Assembly: GCF_019956555.1 (NCBI RefSeq)
Contig: NZ_JAHBDQ010000033.1
Location: forward strand, 62,001 to 126,000
Direction of reading: 5' to 3'
From: Pseudomonas sp. A-RE-19
GTDB taxonomy: Bacteria; Pseudomonadota; Gammaproteobacteria; Pseudomonadales; Pseudomonadaceae
DNA length: 64,000 nucleotides
Within the stretch, counting starts at the first letter, position 1. Each line of letters starts with the position of its first letter. The translations under genes and the position numbers were made by a program. This document shows positions 45,216 through 53,933 of this stretch, piece after piece. Below the pieces are notes generated by a model that was not told the origin of the DNA, searched no databases, and worked only from the letters and a program-made list of their open reading frames with translations.

Positions 45216-45986
45216 TCAGGCGTTTTCGAGAAGGTTGTGCAGATCGACAAACTGCTGCGTCAGCTTGTGTCGCGGGTCGAGGTGGATCAGCGGCGTGTTG
45301 GCCTGATGGGATTCACGCATGCGCACTGAACTGGCCAGGTACACCGGCAGCACCGGTAGGCCCTCGGCGATCAGTTCATCGAGGATTTGCTGGGGCAGAC
45401 TGGCGCGGGCCTGGAACTGGTTGACGACAATGCCTTCGACTTCCAGTCCTTCATTGTGGTCATCCTTCAATTCTTCGATTTCTGCCAACAGGCCATACAG
45501 GGCCTGACGCGAGAAACTGTCGCAGTCGAAGGGAATCAGCACACGATCAGCGGCGATCAATGCCGATACCGCATAGAAATTCAGCGCTGGCGGGGTATCG
45601 AGGTAAATTCGGTCGTAATCGCCGTCCAGTTCCTCGAGCAATTTGCGCAGCTTGTTGATCTTGTGTTTGGCCTCAAGCTTGGGCTGCAAGTCAGCCAACT
45701 CGGCGGTGGCGGTGATCAGGTGAAGGTTGTCGAAAGGAGTTTCGTAGATGTCGACCTGGTTCTTCTTCGAGAACGGTCCGGAGGACAGGGTCTGCTTGAA
45801 GAAGTCGGCGATCCCCATCGGGATATCATCGCCGGTTAGCCCCGTCAGGTATTGAGTGGAATTGGCCTGGGCATCGAGATCCACCAATAGCGTGCGATAA
45901 CCTTCGCTGGCGCTGACCGCCGCCAGATTGCAGGCAATGCTTGACTTGCCCACGCCACCTTTCTGATTGAACACCACGCGCCGCAT
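45216..45986 (-). CDS. ParA-family ATPase
   Basis: This 256-residue protein has the deviant Walker A motif KGGVGKSSIACNLAA near its N-terminus (residues 10-24) and the ParA segment DLDAQANSTQYLTG. Such ATPases position chromosomes, plasmids or polar complexes on the nucleoid. There is no parB partner nearby, so it is probably an orphan ParA (counterpart of PA5028). The ATG at 45986 (MRRVVFNQKGG) has GGAGG eight bases upstream; the in-frame ATG at 46007 lacks this. Confidence 0.88.
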   Translation of the reverse strand: MRRVVFNQKGGVGKSSIACNLAAVSASEGYRTLLVDLDAQANSTQYLTGLTGDDIPMGIADFFKQTLSSGPFSKKNQVDIYETPFDNLHLITATAELADLQPKLEAKHKINKLRKLLEELDGDYDRIYLDTPPALNFYAVSALIAADRVLIPFDCDSFSRQALYGLLAEIEELKDDHNEGLEVEGIVVNQFQARASLPQQILDELIAEGLPVLPVYLASSVRMRESHQANTPLIHLDPRHKLTQQFVDLHNLLENA

Positions 45987-46343
45987 GTCAAAACCTCCGT
46001 GTATCAAAGAATGACCGAGTGTAGTAGTCCACGGCGGTGCTTAGCTACCTCGCCGGCATCGGGACTACACAGTCATTGGTAAATATCCGGCTGAAAAAGC
46101 TGCCAACTCCTCCATCGACAGCCGATAAAGCCGACAGACATATCCGGTGCAAAGTGGATAATGGCCAAACGACAGCTTTTTTCGCGAACCAGACGGTACA
46201 TTTCGTTGCGCAAAATGTAACCAGCATTTGCTACACGCCCGCCGCACCGGGATAATGCGCACCACTCGGCGTTAAGCGCCACGTCAGGTCAGCCGCGGTT
46301 TTGGCGACTCACCGCGTCAAGGAAGCCCGCAGGGGCGGGATGA
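45987..46343. other. parA-like / APE cluster intergenic region
   Basis: These 357 bases carry no supported gene. They separate the leftward parA-like gene and the rightward aryl-polyene operon, so both promoters lie here. A sigma-70-like promoter for the operon is proposed at 46228-46256. The part 46076-46165 is AT-rich and repeats the word ATATCCGG (46082-46089 and 46140-46147). Confidence 0.55.
46228..46256 (+). promoter_or_regulatory. Possible sigma-70 promoter of the APE operon
   Basis: TTGCTA-N17-GATAAT matches the consensus at four and five of six positions with ideal spacing. It would start transcription near 46263 and give a leader of about 80 bases before the first gene. Confidence 0.5.
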
Positions 46344-47069
46344 ATGTCTGTGATCAATTTCAACATCGCCCAATGGCGCGCGTGGGCCCCTGGGCTTGAA
46401 AGCGTGGATGATTGGCAAGCCTGGAGCCGACAACCGGTTGTGCTCGAGCGCAGCGATGCCGCCCCCGATGTGTCGTTTCTACCGGCGATGCAGCGCCGGC
46501 GCCTCAGCCGTCTGGCGCGGATGGCATTCAGTGTCGGCTGGCCTTTGGCCGATGGTCACCCTGACCTACCGTTGGTCTTTATTTCCAGACACGGCGAAAC
46601 ACCCCGCACGTTCGAAATCCTCAGCGATCTGGCGACTGATCAACCGTTGTCGCCCACCCAGTTCAGCCTGTCGGTGCACAACGCGGTCATCGGTCTGTGG
46701 TCGATCATGCGTGGCGAAACCAGCGAAATGACCGCCCTCGCCGCAGCCGGCGACGGCCTTGAACACGGCATGCTAGAGGCGGCGGCGCTGCTTGAGGAAG
46801 GTGCGCCCGCGGTGCTGGTGGTGGTTACCGAAGAGCAACCGCCGGCAGCCTACTCGGCCTGGATCGACGACGTGCCATTTCCTTACGCGGTCGGCCTGCT
46901 GATCACGCCCGGCGATCAGTGGCAGCTGTCGCTGAACAGTGCGCCACAAGCGTTGTCCAAACCCCACTGGCCCCAAGCCTTGAATCTGTTGCGTACCCTG
47001 CTCGGCCAGCAGACTACCTGCCAACATGCCTGGAAAAATCGTGTATGGACCTGGCAACGCAACCTGTAA
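46344..47069 (+). CDS. apeC: Chain-length-factor-like ketosynthase protein of APE cluster
   Basis: This 241-residue protein is like the beta-ketoacyl-synthase-like partner (Ketoacyl-synt_2, ApeC) that pairs with ApeO as a chain length factor to make the aryl-polyene chain. It has only the N-terminal thiolase half and no active-site cysteine motif, as expected for a CLF-type partner. Recognisable text: LPAMQRRRLSRLARMAF and FSLSVHNAVIGLWSIMRGE. The ATG at 46344 has a GGGCGGGA purine run nearby. It is the first gene of the operon and overlaps the next by 25 bases. Confidence 0.83.
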   Translation: MSVINFNIAQWRAWAPGLESVDDWQAWSRQPVVLERSDAAPDVSFLPAMQRRRLSRLARMAFSVGWPLADGHPDLPLVFISRHGETPRTFEILSDLATDQPLSPTQFSLSVHNAVIGLWSIMRGETSEMTALAAAGDGLEHGMLEAAALLEEGAPAVLVVVTEEQPPAAYSAWIDDVPFPYAVGLLITPGDQWQLSLNSAPQALSKPHWPQALNLLRTLLGQQTTCQHAWKNRVWTWQRNL

Positions 47070-47854
47070 CCGATAAAAACCGCGACGCTTATTACTGGCG
47101 CCTGCTGGCCACTGCCGCAAGCTTTACCCTGTTCGGGTTGGGCGGGCTATGCCTGCGACTGGTGGTGTTCCCGCTGTTGAGCTGCTTGCCGGGAGACGCC
47201 CAGGCCCATCGTCAGCGTGCACGACAGACGGTGAGCCGGTGTTTCTTGTTTTTTATTCGTTTCATGGCTCGCAGTGGTGTACTGACCTACGACATTCAAG
47301 GGGCGGAAAAGCTCGGGCGGCCAGGGCAGATGATCGTCGCCAATCACCCCTCACTGATCGATGTGGTGTTTCTGATCGGTCTGGTGGGCCACGCCAACTG
47401 CGTGGTCAAGAAAAGCCTCTGGGAAAACCCGTTCACCCGCGGTCCGCTACGCCGCACCGACTACATCAGCAACGACGGCAGCATGGACATGCTCGATGCG
47501 GCGGCCGACGCACTGAAAAGCGGTCAGACGCTGATCATTTTCCCCGAGGGCACCCGCACCCAACCCGGCAAACCGCCGGCCTTTCATCGGGGGGGCGCGG
47601 CAATCGCCCTGCGCGGTGCGAGAATCCTCACCCCGGTGATTATCAAGGTCAATCCGACCACATTGACCAAGGCCGAACCCTGGTACCGGATCCCCAAACG
47701 CCGCGTGCACTTCAGTTTTCGTGTCGGGGCCGATATAGACCCACAGGCCTTCGCTACGCAGGGGCCTGCGCCCCAGGCCTCGCGCAAGCTCAATGATTAT
47801 TTGCACCATTACTTTATTAAGGAGCTCGCCGAAGATGAGCGATCTGCACCGTGA
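47045..47854 (+). CDS. apeD: Lysophospholipid acyltransferase family protein (ApeD type)
   Basis: A 269-residue PlsC-like acyltransferase with the catalytic NHPSLID (HX4D, about residue 100) and FPEGTR (about 175) motifs, and one N-terminal hydrophobic segment (about 20-50). In aryl-polyene clusters it probably helps to attach the polyene chain to a glycerol-type or other lipid acceptor at the membrane. The start at 47045 lies inside the end of apeC; a longer in-frame reading exists but begins inside that gene. Confidence 0.85.
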   Translation: MDLATQPVTDKNRDAYYWRLLATAASFTLFGLGGLCLRLVVFPLLSCLPGDAQAHRQRARQTVSRCFLFFIRFMARSGVLTYDIQGAEKLGRPGQMIVANHPSLIDVVFLIGLVGHANCVVKKSLWENPFTRGPLRRTDYISNDGSMDMLDAAADALKSGQTLIIFPEGTRTQPGKPPAFHRGGAAIALRGARILTPVIIKVNPTTLTKAEPWYRIPKRRVHFSFRVGADIDPQAFATQGPAPQASRKLNDYLHHYFIKELAEDERSAP

Positions 47855-48095
47855 AATCAAAGAACTGATCATTGACGCCCTGGGCCTCGAAGACATCAGC
47901 GTCGAAGACATCGGCGATGACCAAACGCTGTTCGGCGAAGGCCTGGGCCTGGATTCGGTAGATGCCCTGGAACTCGGCCTGGCCATCCAGAAAAAGTACG
48001 GCATCAAAATCGACGCCGACGCCAAGGACACCCGTAATCACTTCACCAATGTGGCGAGCCTTGCGGCGTTCGTCACTGCAAAACAGGCAGCTTGA
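47835..48095 (+). CDS. apeE: Acyl carrier protein 1 of APE cluster (ApeE type)
   Basis: An 86-residue acyl carrier protein with the phosphopantetheine serine in GLGLDSVDALEL (Ser41). It carries the growing chain. AAGGAG lies ten bases before the ATG. Its start overlaps the end of the acyltransferase gene. A second ACP gene follows after nine bases. In APE systems one ACP carries the aryl starter and growing chain and the other serves the extender or malonyl step. Confidence 0.88.
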   Translation: MSDLHREIKELIIDALGLEDISVEDIGDDQTLFGEGLGLDSVDALELGLAIQKKYGIKIDADAKDTRNHFTNVASLAAFVTAKQAA

Positions 48096-48104
48096 GACCG
48101 GACC

Positions 48105-48359
48105 ATGCAAACTCGTGACGATATTTTCAACACCCTGCGCGATGCTCTGGTCGAACTCTTCGAGCTGGAGCCCGAGCGCATCAGCCTGGAATCCAACCTG
48201 TATCAGGATCTGGAAATCGACAGCATTGATGCGGTCGACCTGATCGATCACATCAAACGCCAGACCGGCAAGAAAATCGCCGCCGAAGAATTCAAATCGG
48301 TGCGTACCGTCAGCGACGTAGTCGATGCGGTCTACCGCCTGGTTCAACCGGCCGCATGA
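48105..48359 (+). CDS. apeF: Acyl carrier protein 2 of APE cluster (ApeF type)
   Basis: An 84-residue acyl carrier protein with the modified serine in DLEIDSIDAVDL (Ser40) and the usual acidic helix II. It follows the first ACP closely. The stop codon overlaps the start of the next gene (ATGA). Confidence 0.9.
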   Translation: MQTRDDIFNTLRDALVELFELEPERISLESNLYQDLEIDSIDAVDLIDHIKRQTGKKIAAEEFKSVRTVSDVVDAVYRLVQPAA

Positions 48360-48901
48360 GCCGACTGATCGGCCTTGGTCTGCTGCTGGCAGGCCTGTTG
48401 TACCCCTTCGCGGTGTATTTCGGCATGGAGCATTTCGCCCCGTGGCAGTTCGGTCTGCTGCTGGGTAGCCTGTGGCTGGCGCGGGCGCTGACCGGTGAGC
48501 GGCGCCCTGGCAGCCTGTGGATGGCCTCGGTCGCCATCGCGTTCTGCCTGCTGCTGGCGCTGTTCGACAGCCCGGTGCTGCTGCGCTGGTACCCGGTGTT
48601 GATCAGCGGGTTCATGTTGGTGCTGTTCAGCCTGAGCCTGAAATATGGCCCGCCGATGATCGAACGCCTGGCCCGTCTGCGAGAACCGCAATTACCGGCC
48701 AGGGCCATTCGCTACACCCGCCAGGTGACGATTGCCTGGAGCGTGTTTTTTTTCTGCAACGGCTTGTGCGCCGCTGCCCTGACCCTTTGGGCGCCGCTGA
48801 GTTGGTGGATGTTGTATACCGGCCTGATCTCCTATGGATTGATCGGCCTGATGTTTGCCATCGAATGGCTGATACGACAACGGGTACGAGGCCACCCATG
48901 A
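48356..48901 (+). CDS. COG4648-type membrane protein (ApeG type)
   Basis: This 181-residue integral membrane protein has four to five hydrophobic helices (GLLLAGLLYPFAVYFGMEHF at the start). Its family is found almost only in aryl-polyene and related clusters and is without a proven reaction; it may hold the lipid acceptor or form part of the membrane complex. It overlaps apeF by four bases and the next gene by four (ATGA). Confidence 0.8.
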   Translation: MSRLIGLGLLLAGLLYPFAVYFGMEHFAPWQFGLLLGSLWLARALTGERRPGSLWMASVAIAFCLLLALFDSPVLLRWYPVLISGFMLVLFSLSLKYGPPMIERLARLREPQLPARAIRYTRQVTIAWSVFFFCNGLCAAALTLWAPLSWWMLYTGLISYGLIGLMFAIEWLIRQRVRGHP

Positions 48902-50580
48902 ATTGGATAACACTTGAGCAACTGTTGCTCAAGGCTCAGCCGGACCGTGCCGTGACGGTGGAACCGGCGTTGAATCATGCGCAATTGTGCGAACAGGCCT
49001 TGAGCCTGGCTGCCGGCCTGCAAGCTCAGGGCGTGCAGCGCATCGCCGTGCACCTCGAGGACGCCGCCGACCTGGCCATTGCTCTGCTTGGCGCCTGGCG
49101 TGCCGGGGTCAGCGTGCTGCTGCCCGCCGACCTGCAAGCGCAGACTCGCCAGCGCTGGTCGACCGAGGTCGATCTGTGGCTGACCGATCAGGCCGACGAT
49201 GCGCACCTGAGCGATTATCGGCACCCACCGCTGCCGGCCAGCGCACTGGATCTGGATCGCTGTCAGCTGAGCCTGTGCACCTCCGGCTCCAGTGGCGAAC
49301 CCAAGCGCATCGACAAAACCCTGCGCCAACTGGCCAATGAAGTCGAAGCGCTGGAGCACCTGTGGGGCGCGGATCTGGGCGAGGCCTGCATCATCGGCAG
49401 CGTCGCCACCCAGCATATCTACGGGCTGCTGTTTCGGGTGCTGTGGCCGTTGTGCGCCGGGCGCTCGTTCGTGCGCAAGCAACTGGCCTTCCCGGAGGAC
49501 TTGCAGCGCGCCAGCCGCGAACACCCGACCTTCGCCTGGGTCGCCAGCCCGGCGCTGCTCAAACGCATGGGCGACAACCTCGACTGGCCAGCGCTTAGCG
49601 CGGTGCGCCGAGTGTTCTCCTCTGGTGGTGCGTTGCCCGCCGAAGCGGCGCAAAGCCTGCATGAGCGCCTGCAACAATGGCCGACGGAGATCCTCGGCAG
49701 TTCGGAAACCGGCGGCATCGCCTGGCGCCAGGGCCAGAATCTCTGGCAACCCTTCGCCGACGTGGCGTTAAGCCAGGACAGCGACGGCGCGCTGCTTGTC
49801 GCATCACCGTACTTGCCGACCGGTTATATCGAACACACCGCCGATGCCGTGCGCATCGCCGCCGACGGTCGTTTCGAGCTGTTGGGACGGCTGGACCGAA
49901 TCGTCAAACTGGAAGAAAAACGTATCTCGCTACCGATGCTCGAACAAGCGCTGATGGCGCACCGCTGGGTCGCCGAAGCGCGCCTCGGTGTGGTTCAGGA
50001 AAACCGCGCCTCATTGGGTGCGCTGCTGGTGCTCAGCGAACAAGGCCTGCATGCCTTGCGCAATCAGGGTCGACGCAGCCTCACTCAAGCACTGCGTCAG
50101 CATCTGAGTCAGCATTGTGAAACGCTGGCCCTGCCACGTCGCTGGCGCTTGTTGCGCCAACTGCCGCTGAATGCGCAAGGCAAACTGCCCCAGGCCGAGG
50201 TTGAAGCCTTGCTGCTGGCGCCCCGTCCAAAGGCGCCGCACGTACTGGAGCAGGTCGAAGTCGAGGGTGAATGGAGCCTGCAACTGGCGGTCCCGCCAGA
50301 CCTGGCGTATTTCAGCGGTCACTTTCCCCGGGCGCCAGTATTGCCTGGCGTGGTGCAGGTGGATTGGGCATTGAGCCTGGGCCAGCAATTGATGGACCTG
50401 CCGGCAAAATTCGCGGGCATGGAAGTGCTGAAATTCCAGCAACTGGTGCGTCCCGGTGATGAAATCCAGTTGCACCTGCGCTTCGATCAGGTGCGCGGCA
50501 AGTTGTATTTCGCCTATCGCAATGAAACCGCTACCTGCTCCAGCGGGCGAATTGTGCTGGAGGCTGCCAGCGATGCATAA
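48898..50580 (+). CDS. Aryl-acyl-ACP ligase fused to a dehydratase domain (ApeH-ApeI type)
   Basis: A 560-residue fusion. The first 450 residues are an adenylate-forming ligase with P-loop LCTSGSSGEPKRIDK (about 125-140), GSSETGGIAW and GRLDRIVKLEEKRISL; it would activate an aryl acid and load it on an ACP. The last 110 residues are a hot-dog dehydratase with YFSGHFPRAPVLPGVVQVDW (about 470-490). In E. coli APE clusters ligase (ApeH) and dehydratase (ApeI) are separate, so here they are joined. It starts at the ATG overlapping the previous stop. A separate dehydratase (ApeP) lies downstream. Confidence 0.85.
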   Translation: MNWITLEQLLLKAQPDRAVTVEPALNHAQLCEQALSLAAGLQAQGVQRIAVHLEDAADLAIALLGAWRAGVSVLLPADLQAQTRQRWSTEVDLWLTDQADDAHLSDYRHPPLPASALDLDRCQLSLCTSGSSGEPKRIDKTLRQLANEVEALEHLWGADLGEACIIGSVATQHIYGLLFRVLWPLCAGRSFVRKQLAFPEDLQRASREHPTFAWVASPALLKRMGDNLDWPALSAVRRVFSSGGALPAEAAQSLHERLQQWPTEILGSSETGGIAWRQGQNLWQPFADVALSQDSDGALLVASPYLPTGYIEHTADAVRIAADGRFELLGRLDRIVKLEEKRISLPMLEQALMAHRWVAEARLGVVQENRASLGALLVLSEQGLHALRNQGRRSLTQALRQHLSQHCETLALPRRWRLLRQLPLNAQGKLPQAEVEALLLAPRPKAPHVLEQVEVEGEWSLQLAVPPDLAYFSGHFPRAPVLPGVVQVDWALSLGQQLMDLPAKFAGMEVLKFQQLVRPGDEIQLHLRFDQVRGKLYFAYRNETATCSSGRIVLEAASDA

Positions 50581-50602
50581 CTTGGGTAAGTGCTACGCAC
50601 TC

Positions 50603-50698
50603 AATCGCGAGCAGGCTCGCTCCCACAATAGATCGTTGTCAGACGCCCAATCTGTGTTCGACACACACTCAATGTGGGAGCGAGCCTGCTCGCGATGC
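50603..50698. repeat. REP inverted pair in opposite orientation (family A)
   Basis: ATCGCGAGCAGGCTCGCTCC and GGAGCGAGCCTGCTCGCGAT are arranged outward, the reverse of every other family A pair in this window. It lies inside the APE operon, between the ligase gene and the glycosyltransferase gene. Confidence 0.9.
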
Positions 50699-50729
50699 AG
50701 GCACCTCAATTTTTCAGGTGTACGCCAAC

Positions 50730-51464
50730 ATGCATAACCCCTGCGCCGTAATCCCGGTCTACAACCACGAAACCGCCATCACCGCCGTGGTCGATGCGGT
50801 GCTTGGCAGTGGTCTGCCGTGCATTCTGGTGGACGATGCCAGCAACCCGGCCTGCGCCAAGGTACTTGATCAACTGGCGCAGCGTGACCGGGTTTACCTG
50901 ATCAGGCTCACCGTCAATCAGGGCAAGGGCGGCGCGGTGATGACCGGTCTGCGGGAAGCCTCGCGCCTGGGCTTCAGCCACGCCTTGCAGGTGGACGCCG
51001 ACGGCCAGCATGACTTGCAAGACGTCAAAGTCTTCATCGAGCATTCGCGCGCGCATCCCGAGGCGGTCATCTGCGGCTATCCGCAATACGACGCCAGCGT
51101 GCCGAAAGGTCGTTTGTACGCCCGCTACCTGACGCACGTCATGGTCTGGATCAACACCCTGTCGTTGCAGATTCGCGACTCCATGTGCGGTTTCCGCGTC
51201 TACCCGTTGCCGCCGACCCTGGCGCTGATCGACTCAGCGAAGATTGGCAAACGCATGGACTTCGACTCCGACATCCTGGTGCGCCTGGCCTGGCGCAATC
51301 TGCCGATGCAGTGGCTGAAAACCAGGGTCCATTACCCTCTGGATGGCGTCTCGCATTTCCGCCTGTTCCACGACAATGTACTGATTTCGAGCATGCACAC
51401 CCGGCTGTTCTTCGGCATGTTGCTGCGCTCACCAGTGATCCTCTGGCGACGGTGGCGAGCATGA
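50730..51464 (+). CDS. Family 2 glycosyltransferase of APE cluster
   Basis: A 244-residue GT2 enzyme like the dolichol-phosphate-type glycosyltransferases, with VDDAS (donor site) and VDADGQHD (metal-binding DxD). It would add a sugar to the lipid acceptor of the polyene. The ATG at 50730 was chosen; a GTG at 50718 is the alternative. In E. coli ApeJ this function is fused to the following acyltransferase type; here the genes are split but overlap (ATGA). Confidence 0.82.
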   Translation: MHNPCAVIPVYNHETAITAVVDAVLGSGLPCILVDDASNPACAKVLDQLAQRDRVYLIRLTVNQGKGGAVMTGLREASRLGFSHALQVDADGQHDLQDVKVFIEHSRAHPEAVICGYPQYDASVPKGRLYARYLTHVMVWINTLSLQIRDSMCGFRVYPLPPTLALIDSAKIGKRMDFDSDILVRLAWRNLPMQWLKTRVHYPLDGVSHFRLFHDNVLISSMHTRLFFGMLLRSPVILWRRWRA

Positions 51465-52408
51465 GCGACAACACAGACAAACAGCACTGGGCCGACCGCC
51501 AGGAGCGAGGCAGTTTCTGGCTGATGAAGTTCACCGCGCTCTGCGCAAAAGTCTTGGGCCGTCGGTTGTTGAGCCCGTTGCTGTACGGCATCGTCCTGTA
51601 CTTTTTCCTGTTCGGGCGCAGCGCCCGCCAAAGCGCCTGGCAATACCAGCAGCGACTTGCCGACTGGAGCGGGCGTAGCGAATTGCGGCCGACCCACTGG
51701 CGGGTGTTCGGCCAGTTCATGGCCTTCGCCGACTCCATGCTCGACAAGCTCGATGTGTGGAACGGCAAGCTGAGCATCGAGCAGATCGAAATCATCGACC
51801 CTGCACTGCTGCGCAATAAACTGCGCGGCACACGCGGGCAAATGCTGGTGGGCGCACACCTGGGCAATCTCGAGGTCTGCCGGGCACTGGCCGAGATCGG
51901 CGAGAAAGTCACCATGAACGTGCTGGTGCACACCAAGCACGCCGAACAATTCAACCGTCTGCTGGGCGAAGCCGGGGCGACCAATCTGCGGCTGATTCAG
52001 GTCAGCGAACTCGACCCGGTGATCATGCTGCAACTGCATGAACGCCTGGAGCGCGGCGAATGGCTGGCGATTGCCGGCGACCGCGTGCCGTTGCATGGCG
52101 GACGCAGCGTGACGGTGGATTTTCTCGGCCATCAGGCCGCATTCCCCCAAGGCCCCTGGCTGCTGGCCGGTCTGTTGAAATGCCCGGTCAATCTGCTGCT
52201 GTGCCTGAAGAAACCCACGGGCGACTATCGACTGACCCTCGAACCGTTCACCGAGGCGGTGGTGTGGAAGCGCAACGACCGCGAACAGGTCATTCATCAG
52301 TGGGCCTCCCGCTACGCCGAACGCCTGGGTCACTATTGCCTCCAAGCGCCCCAACAATGGTTCAACTTTTACCCTTTCTGGAAGACCGATGACGACGCCA
52401 ACGCTTGA
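51461..52408 (+). CDS. LpxL/HtrB-type acyltransferase of APE cluster
   Basis: A 315-residue lipid A acyltransferase-like protein. It has the HX4E catalytic pattern in GAHLGNLEVC (about residue 132), GEWLAIAGDRVPLHGGRSV and a single N-terminal hydrophobic helix. It would transfer an acyl chain from ACP, possibly the polyene, to the sugar-lipid acceptor at the inner membrane. It overlaps the ammonia-lyase start by 20 bases. Confidence 0.84.
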   Translation: MSDNTDKQHWADRQERGSFWLMKFTALCAKVLGRRLLSPLLYGIVLYFFLFGRSARQSAWQYQQRLADWSGRSELRPTHWRVFGQFMAFADSMLDKLDVWNGKLSIEQIEIIDPALLRNKLRGTRGQMLVGAHLGNLEVCRALAEIGEKVTMNVLVHTKHAEQFNRLLGEAGATNLRLIQVSELDPVIMLQLHERLERGEWLAIAGDRVPLHGGRSVTVDFLGHQAAFPQGPWLLAGLLKCPVNLLLCLKKPTGDYRLTLEPFTEAVVWKRNDREQVIHQWASRYAERLGHYCLQAPQQWFNFYPFWKTDDDANA

Positions 52409-53933
52409 GCCGGTAACCTTCGGCGAACTCCCTTTGCGCATCGAAGACGTGCTGGCCCTGGCCAACCGTCAGGTGCCGACTCAGTTGCAAGGCGACCCCG
52501 AGTTTCGCCAGCGCATCGCCAAGGGTCCGCAATTCCTTGATTCCCTGCTGGACAAGGAAGGCGTGATCTATGGCGTGACCACCGGTTATGGCGATTCCTG
52601 TGTGGTGGCGGTGCCGCTGCACCACGTCGAAGCCCTGCCCCGCCATCTGTATACCTTCCACGGCTGCGGTCTGGGCAAACTGCTCGACGCCCAGGCCACT
52701 CGCGCAGTGCTGGCGGCGCGTTTGCAGTCGCTGTGCCACGGCGTTTCCGGGGTACGGGTGGAGCTGCTGGAGCGCCTGCAGGCCTTCCTTGAACACGACA
52801 TCCTGCCGCTGATTCCGGAAGAAGGTTCGGTGGGCGCCAGCGGTGATCTGACGCCGCTGTCCTACGTCGCCGCGACCTTGTCCGGCGAGCGCGAAGTGAT
52901 GTTCCGTGGCGAGCGCCGACAAGCCGCCGATGTGCACCGCGAACTGGGTTGGGAACCGCTGGTATTGCGCCCCAAAGAAGCCCTGGCGCTGATGAACGGC
53001 ACTGCAGTCATGACCGGCCTCGCCTGCCTGGCTTACGCTCGCGCTGATTACCTGCTGCAACTGGCCACGCGTATCACCGCGTTGAACGTGGTCGCTTTGC
53101 AGGGCAACCCGGAGCACTTCGACGAGCGCCTGTTCGCAGCCAAACCTCATCCTGGGCAGATGCAAGTCGCCGCATGGCTGCGCCAGGACCTGGCGATCGA
53201 TGCGCCGACCGCGCCGCTGCATCGCCTGCAAGACCGTTACTCCCTGCGCTGCGCGCCGCACGTGCTCGGTGTATTGGCCGACAGCCTGAACTGGCTGCGC
53301 TCGTTCATCGAGATCGAACTCAACAGCGCCAACGACAACCCGATCATCGACGCCGAAGCCGAACGCGTGCTGCACGGCGGGCACTTCTATGGCGGCCATA
53401 TCGCCTTCGCCATGGACAGCCTGAAGACGCTGGTGGCCAACGTCGCCGATTTGCTCGACCGCCAGCTCGCACTGCTGGTGGACGAGCGCTACAACCACGG
53501 CTTGCCGAGCAACCTGTCCGGCGCCACCGCCGACCGCGCGATGCTCAACCACGGCTTCAAGGCGGTGCAGATCGGCACCAGCGCCTGGACCGCCGAAGCC
53601 CTGAAAAACACCATGCCGGCCAGCGTTTTCTCGCGCTCCACCGAGTGCCATAACCAGGACAAAGTCAGCATGGGCACCATTGCCGCCCGCGACGCCATCC
53701 GCGTGCTGGAGCTGACCGAACAGGTCGCCGCTGCCACGCTGCTGGCCGCCAACCAAGGCGTCTGGCTACGCGGCCAGGCTGAAGACGCGCGCCCACTGCC
53801 GCCGGCCCTGGCTGCGATGCACAAGGAACTGGCCAAGGACTTCCCGCCGGTCATCGAAGACCGCGCCCTGGAAGGCGAATTGCGCCTGTGTATGCAACGC
53901 ATCGCCGAACAACACTGGAGGCTGCATGCGTAG
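52389..53933 (+). CDS. Aromatic amino acid ammonia-lyase (HAL/PAL/TAL family)
   Basis: The 514-residue enzyme has the MIO-forming Ala150-Ser151-Gly152 in SVGASGDLTPLSY and the catalytic tyrosine in GVIYGVTTGYG (Tyr61). At the substrate-selectivity position it has Phe90-His91 (YTFHGCGLG), where histidine ammonia-lyase has Ser-His and Rhodobacter tyrosine ammonia-lyase has His-Leu. It would deaminate phenylalanine, tyrosine or histidine to an acrylic acid, a plausible aryl starter for the polyene. Which substrate is not decided. It is flanked by, and overlaps, the acyltransferase and thioesterase genes, so it is an integral cluster gene. Confidence 0.88.
   Translation: MTTPTLEPVTFGELPLRIEDVLALANRQVPTQLQGDPEFRQRIAKGPQFLDSLLDKEGVIYGVTTGYGDSCVVAVPLHHVEALPRHLYTFHGCGLGKLLDAQATRAVLAARLQSLCHGVSGVRVELLERLQAFLEHDILPLIPEEGSVGASGDLTPLSYVAATLSGEREVMFRGERRQAADVHRELGWEPLVLRPKEALALMNGTAVMTGLACLAYARADYLLQLATRITALNVVALQGNPEHFDERLFAAKPHPGQMQVAAWLRQDLAIDAPTAPLHRLQDRYSLRCAPHVLGVLADSLNWLRSFIEIELNSANDNPIIDAEAERVLHGGHFYGGHIAFAMDSLKTLVANVADLLDRQLALLVDERYNHGLPSNLSGATADRAMLNHGFKAVQIGTSAWTAEALKNTMPASVFSRSTECHNQDKVSMGTIAARDAIRVLELTEQVAAATLLAANQGVWLRGQAEDARPLPPALAAMHKELAKDFPPVIEDRALEGELRLCMQRIAEQHWRLHA

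Noticed and set aside
46045..46282. Short open frames before the APE operon
   Set aside because: They overlap each other on both strands without ribosome binding sites; the region reads as promoter DNA.
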